From: a bacterium
Lineage (GTDB): Bacteria > Chloroflexota > Dormibacteria > Aeolococcales > Bog-877
NCBI GenBank assembly: GCA_021844355.1
Contig: JAKBTP010000203.1
Coordinates: 1-38,871 of the forward strand
Direction: 5' to 3'
Length of the DNA stretch: 38,871 nt
Below, piece after piece: positions 37,407 to 38,871 of the stretch. A program made the position numbers and the translations under genes. Below the pieces are notes generated by a model. It made no database searches. It was not told where the DNA came from and saw nothing but the letters and a program-made list of their open reading frames with translations. The stretch's first letter is position 1; the number at the start of each line of letters is the position of its first letter.

Positions 37407-38165
37407 TTGCCGGCGGCGGTCGCGGACGAGGGCGTGGTGCTCCGGCGCCGCAACTACCAGGAGGCGGATCGGATCCTGGTCATCTTGACCCGCGACCATG
37501 GCAAGGTCAGCTGCCTGGCCCGGGGGGTGAGGCGTCCCCGGGCGCGCAACGCCGCCGGCCTGGACCTTCTGGGGCGGGCCCAGCTGCTGTTGATCCCCGG
37601 CCGCAGCCTTTACGTGCTGGCCCAGGCTCGGCCGGTTGGGGCCGCGGGTCGTGGGGACGACCCGGTCCGGCTGGCGTGTGCCGCCCTCTTCGCCGAGGCC
37701 GCCGATGGGCTTCTGGAGGAGGGTCATCCCGACCCGACCCTCTTCGAGCTGGTCGGAGAGCACGCCGAGCGGCTTCTCGACATTCGTCGGCCTCCTAGGC
37801 CCGAGCTCGTGCTGGCTCTCTTCCGGCTGGCCGCGGAGGTCGGATATCTGCCCGCCCTCGACCGGTGCATGGGCTGCGACAAGCCGCTGGAGAACCGGTC
37901 CGGCAGCTTCGTCCCCGAGCTCGGCGGGGTGGTCCAGCCTCCCTGCCCGGTTCCCGGGGGGGTCAGCTGCGAGGCGGCCACCATCCGGGTCCTGCGTGCG
38001 CTGGCCCGCGGCGACTACGAATTGGGCAGGCGGCTCCGATGGGGTCCGCAGCTGCTGCCCGAGACCGAAGCGGTGCTGGTGGCCCATCTCCGCCACCGCC
38101 TGGATCGCCGGCTCCGGGCGGCAGACGTGCTGGCCCAGCTGGTCGAGGCCGGCGCCGGAGGTTAG
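37407..38165 (+). CDS. recO: DNA repair protein RecO
   Basis: RecFOR-pathway mediator that loads RecA onto SSB-coated DNA. 252 aa, start TTG two bases after the upstream stop, without a clear ribosome site, so translation is probably coupled. The OB-fold opens with DEGVVLRRRNYQEADRILVIL and HGKVSCLARGVRRPRAR; the helical part contains LALFRLAAEVGYLPALDRCMGCDKPL, half of the zinc site. The second Cys pair of the usual four-Cys ribbon is not clear (PPCPVPGGVSCEA). Confidence 0.92.
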   Translation: MPAAVADEGVVLRRRNYQEADRILVILTRDHGKVSCLARGVRRPRARNAAGLDLLGRAQLLLIPGRSLYVLAQARPVGAAGRGDDPVRLACAALFAEAADGLLEEGHPDPTLFELVGEHAERLLDIRRPPRPELVLALFRLAAEVGYLPALDRCMGCDKPLENRSGSFVPELGGVVQPPCPVPGGVSCEAATIRVLRALARGDYELGRRLRWGPQLLPETEAVLVAHLRHRLDRRLRAADVLAQLVEAGAGG

Positions 38166-38184
38166 GGCCCCCGCGCCGCTGGGA

Positions 38185-38871
38185 TCAGCCCGGGCGCCTC
38201 GAGCCGACCAGGAGGTCGGTTCGGTGGTGCCAGCGGTCGTAGAAGCGGCGGAAGTTGATCCGGCTGAGCCGGTCTCGCTCGTCCGGGTCGGAGTCCTCCC
38301 ACCCCCGATGCCGGTGCATCAGGACGGGCAGGTCGGGGATGCGCTGGAGGCGGAGCCCGGCGTTCCGGAGGGCGAAGCTGAAATTGAAGTCCAGCATCCG
38401 GTAGAAGCGGAAGCGCTCGTCGAGGAAGCCCAGCTCGGAGAAGCGGCGCCTCAGGGTGGCGAGGCAGTAGCCGTCGATGGCGTCCACCTCCACCTCCTGG
38501 GAGTCGTAGAACTCGCGCAGGTCGGTGCTCCGAGCGCCCCACCGGCCCACCGCCCCGACGTGAGGATCACTGAGGGCGGCCAGGACCGGCCCGAAGCAGT
38601 CGCCGACCGCCTCCACGCCGGTGTCCAGCATGAGGATGACCCGGCCGCGAGCGGCCCTGACGGTGAGGTTCCGGGCTGCCCCCTCGCCCAGCTGGTGGTC
38701 TGCGTGGAAGCAGCGCAGCCGGGGCTCCAACTCGCCCAGCTTGGAGAGCAGGACGGAAACCTCGGGCCCGGCGTCGTTGTCCACGACCAGGTACTCCACA
38801 TCGTGGCCCGAGGTGTTCCGCCTGAGGCTCGCAAGGCACCGCTCCAGGTCCCCGGGATAGGGGCCGGCCAC
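38185..38871 (-). CDS. Family 2 glycosyltransferase, truncated at window edge
   Basis: 228 codons are present; the frame runs off base 38871. The visible part begins inside the GT-A fold (LERCLASLRRNT, VEYLVVDNDAG), has the nucleotide-sugar strand ARGRVILMLDTGVEAV (DxG in place of DxD), and ends RFYRMLDFNFSFALRNAG with an RHRGW motif. The usual N-terminal VSVVIPVYN strand is missing, so a GTG at the edge is unlikely to be the true start. Acceptor unknown. It converges with recO, 19 bp apart. Confidence 0.8.
   Translation of the reverse strand: MAGPYPGDLERCLASLRRNTSGHDVEYLVVDNDAGPEVSVLLSKLGELEPRLRCFHADHQLGEGAARNLTVRAARGRVILMLDTGVEAVGDCFGPVLAALSDPHVGAVGRWGARSTDLREFYDSQEVEVDAIDGYCLATLRRRFSELGFLDERFRFYRMLDFNFSFALRNAGLRLQRIPDLPVLMHRHRGWEDSDPDERDRLSRINFRRFYDRWHHRTDLLVGSRRPG

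Noticed and set aside
1..38871. tRNA, rRNA, CRISPR or insertion sequence
   Set aside because: The gaps between genes are short (all under about 170 bp), and none shows a cloverleaf, spaced direct repeats, or terminal inverted repeats with a transposase.

Overview
The window (38.9 kb, very GC-rich) is a compact chromosomal segment of a free-living bacterium. It carries no insertion sequence, prophage, tRNA/rRNA gene or CRISPR array that I can see. Gene content is a mixture often met in Actinobacteria and in the Chloroflexota/Dormibacterota group: MurT/GatD lipid II amidation, an LCP ligase, a MarP-like periplasmic protease, a PPOX-type flavin/F420 protein, a DevS/DevR-like (GAF kinase/NarL) pair, and Rieske/cytochrome b genes next to CydA-like genes. 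An uncultured Dormibacterota/Chloroflexota or deep actinobacterial lineage is my inference; the sequence alone does not settle it. GTG and TTG starts are frequent, 4-bp start/stop overlaps are common, and at least ten genes have a TAnnnT-like -10 box only 6-8 bp before the start codon, so many transcripts are probably leaderless.

Layout. 1-5.6 kb: LCP cell-wall ligase and a partial downstream gene, an InhA-like enoyl reductase (fabI), an auto-regulated marR-MFS efflux pair, a MarP-like membrane protease and a four-helix membrane protein. 5.6-14.4 kb: ppk-PPOX-rpiA operon, a lipoprotein, the ispE-murT-gatD operon, rpsT (S20, TTG start, long basic tail) and holA. 14.4-19.5 kb: a six-gene respiratory operon with two CydA-like subunits, a two-helix protein, a Tat-type Rieske protein, cytochrome b and an unknown soluble protein. 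19.5-21.1 kb: an XRE regulator with a ClpP paralogue that has lost its whole catalytic triad, divergent from an intact clpP.

21.2-29.1 kb: a DevR/DevS-like two-component system is transcribed away from a four-gene operon (NapH/CcoG-like membrane ferredoxin, ferredoxin-GltD-like flavoprotein, a second HisKA_3 kinase, an SRPBCC-like protein). Between them lies a perfect 43-bp palindrome made of two DosR-type boxes, which suggests an oxygen/redox-responsive regulon. 29.1-33.5 kb: two lipoproteins (one a blue-copper cupredoxin), nth, a crotonase-fold enzyme and a second, Rieske-less cytochrome b6-like cluster. 33.5-38.9 kb: glmU-prs, a DUF21/CBS/CorC membrane protein with a structured leader, recO, and a truncated family 2 glycosyltransferase.

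Taken together, the window joins cell-envelope precursor synthesis (fabI, ispE, murT/gatD, glmU, LCP) to an unusual quinol-oxidising branch that has no cytochrome c gene in sight, and to a probable hypoxia switch.
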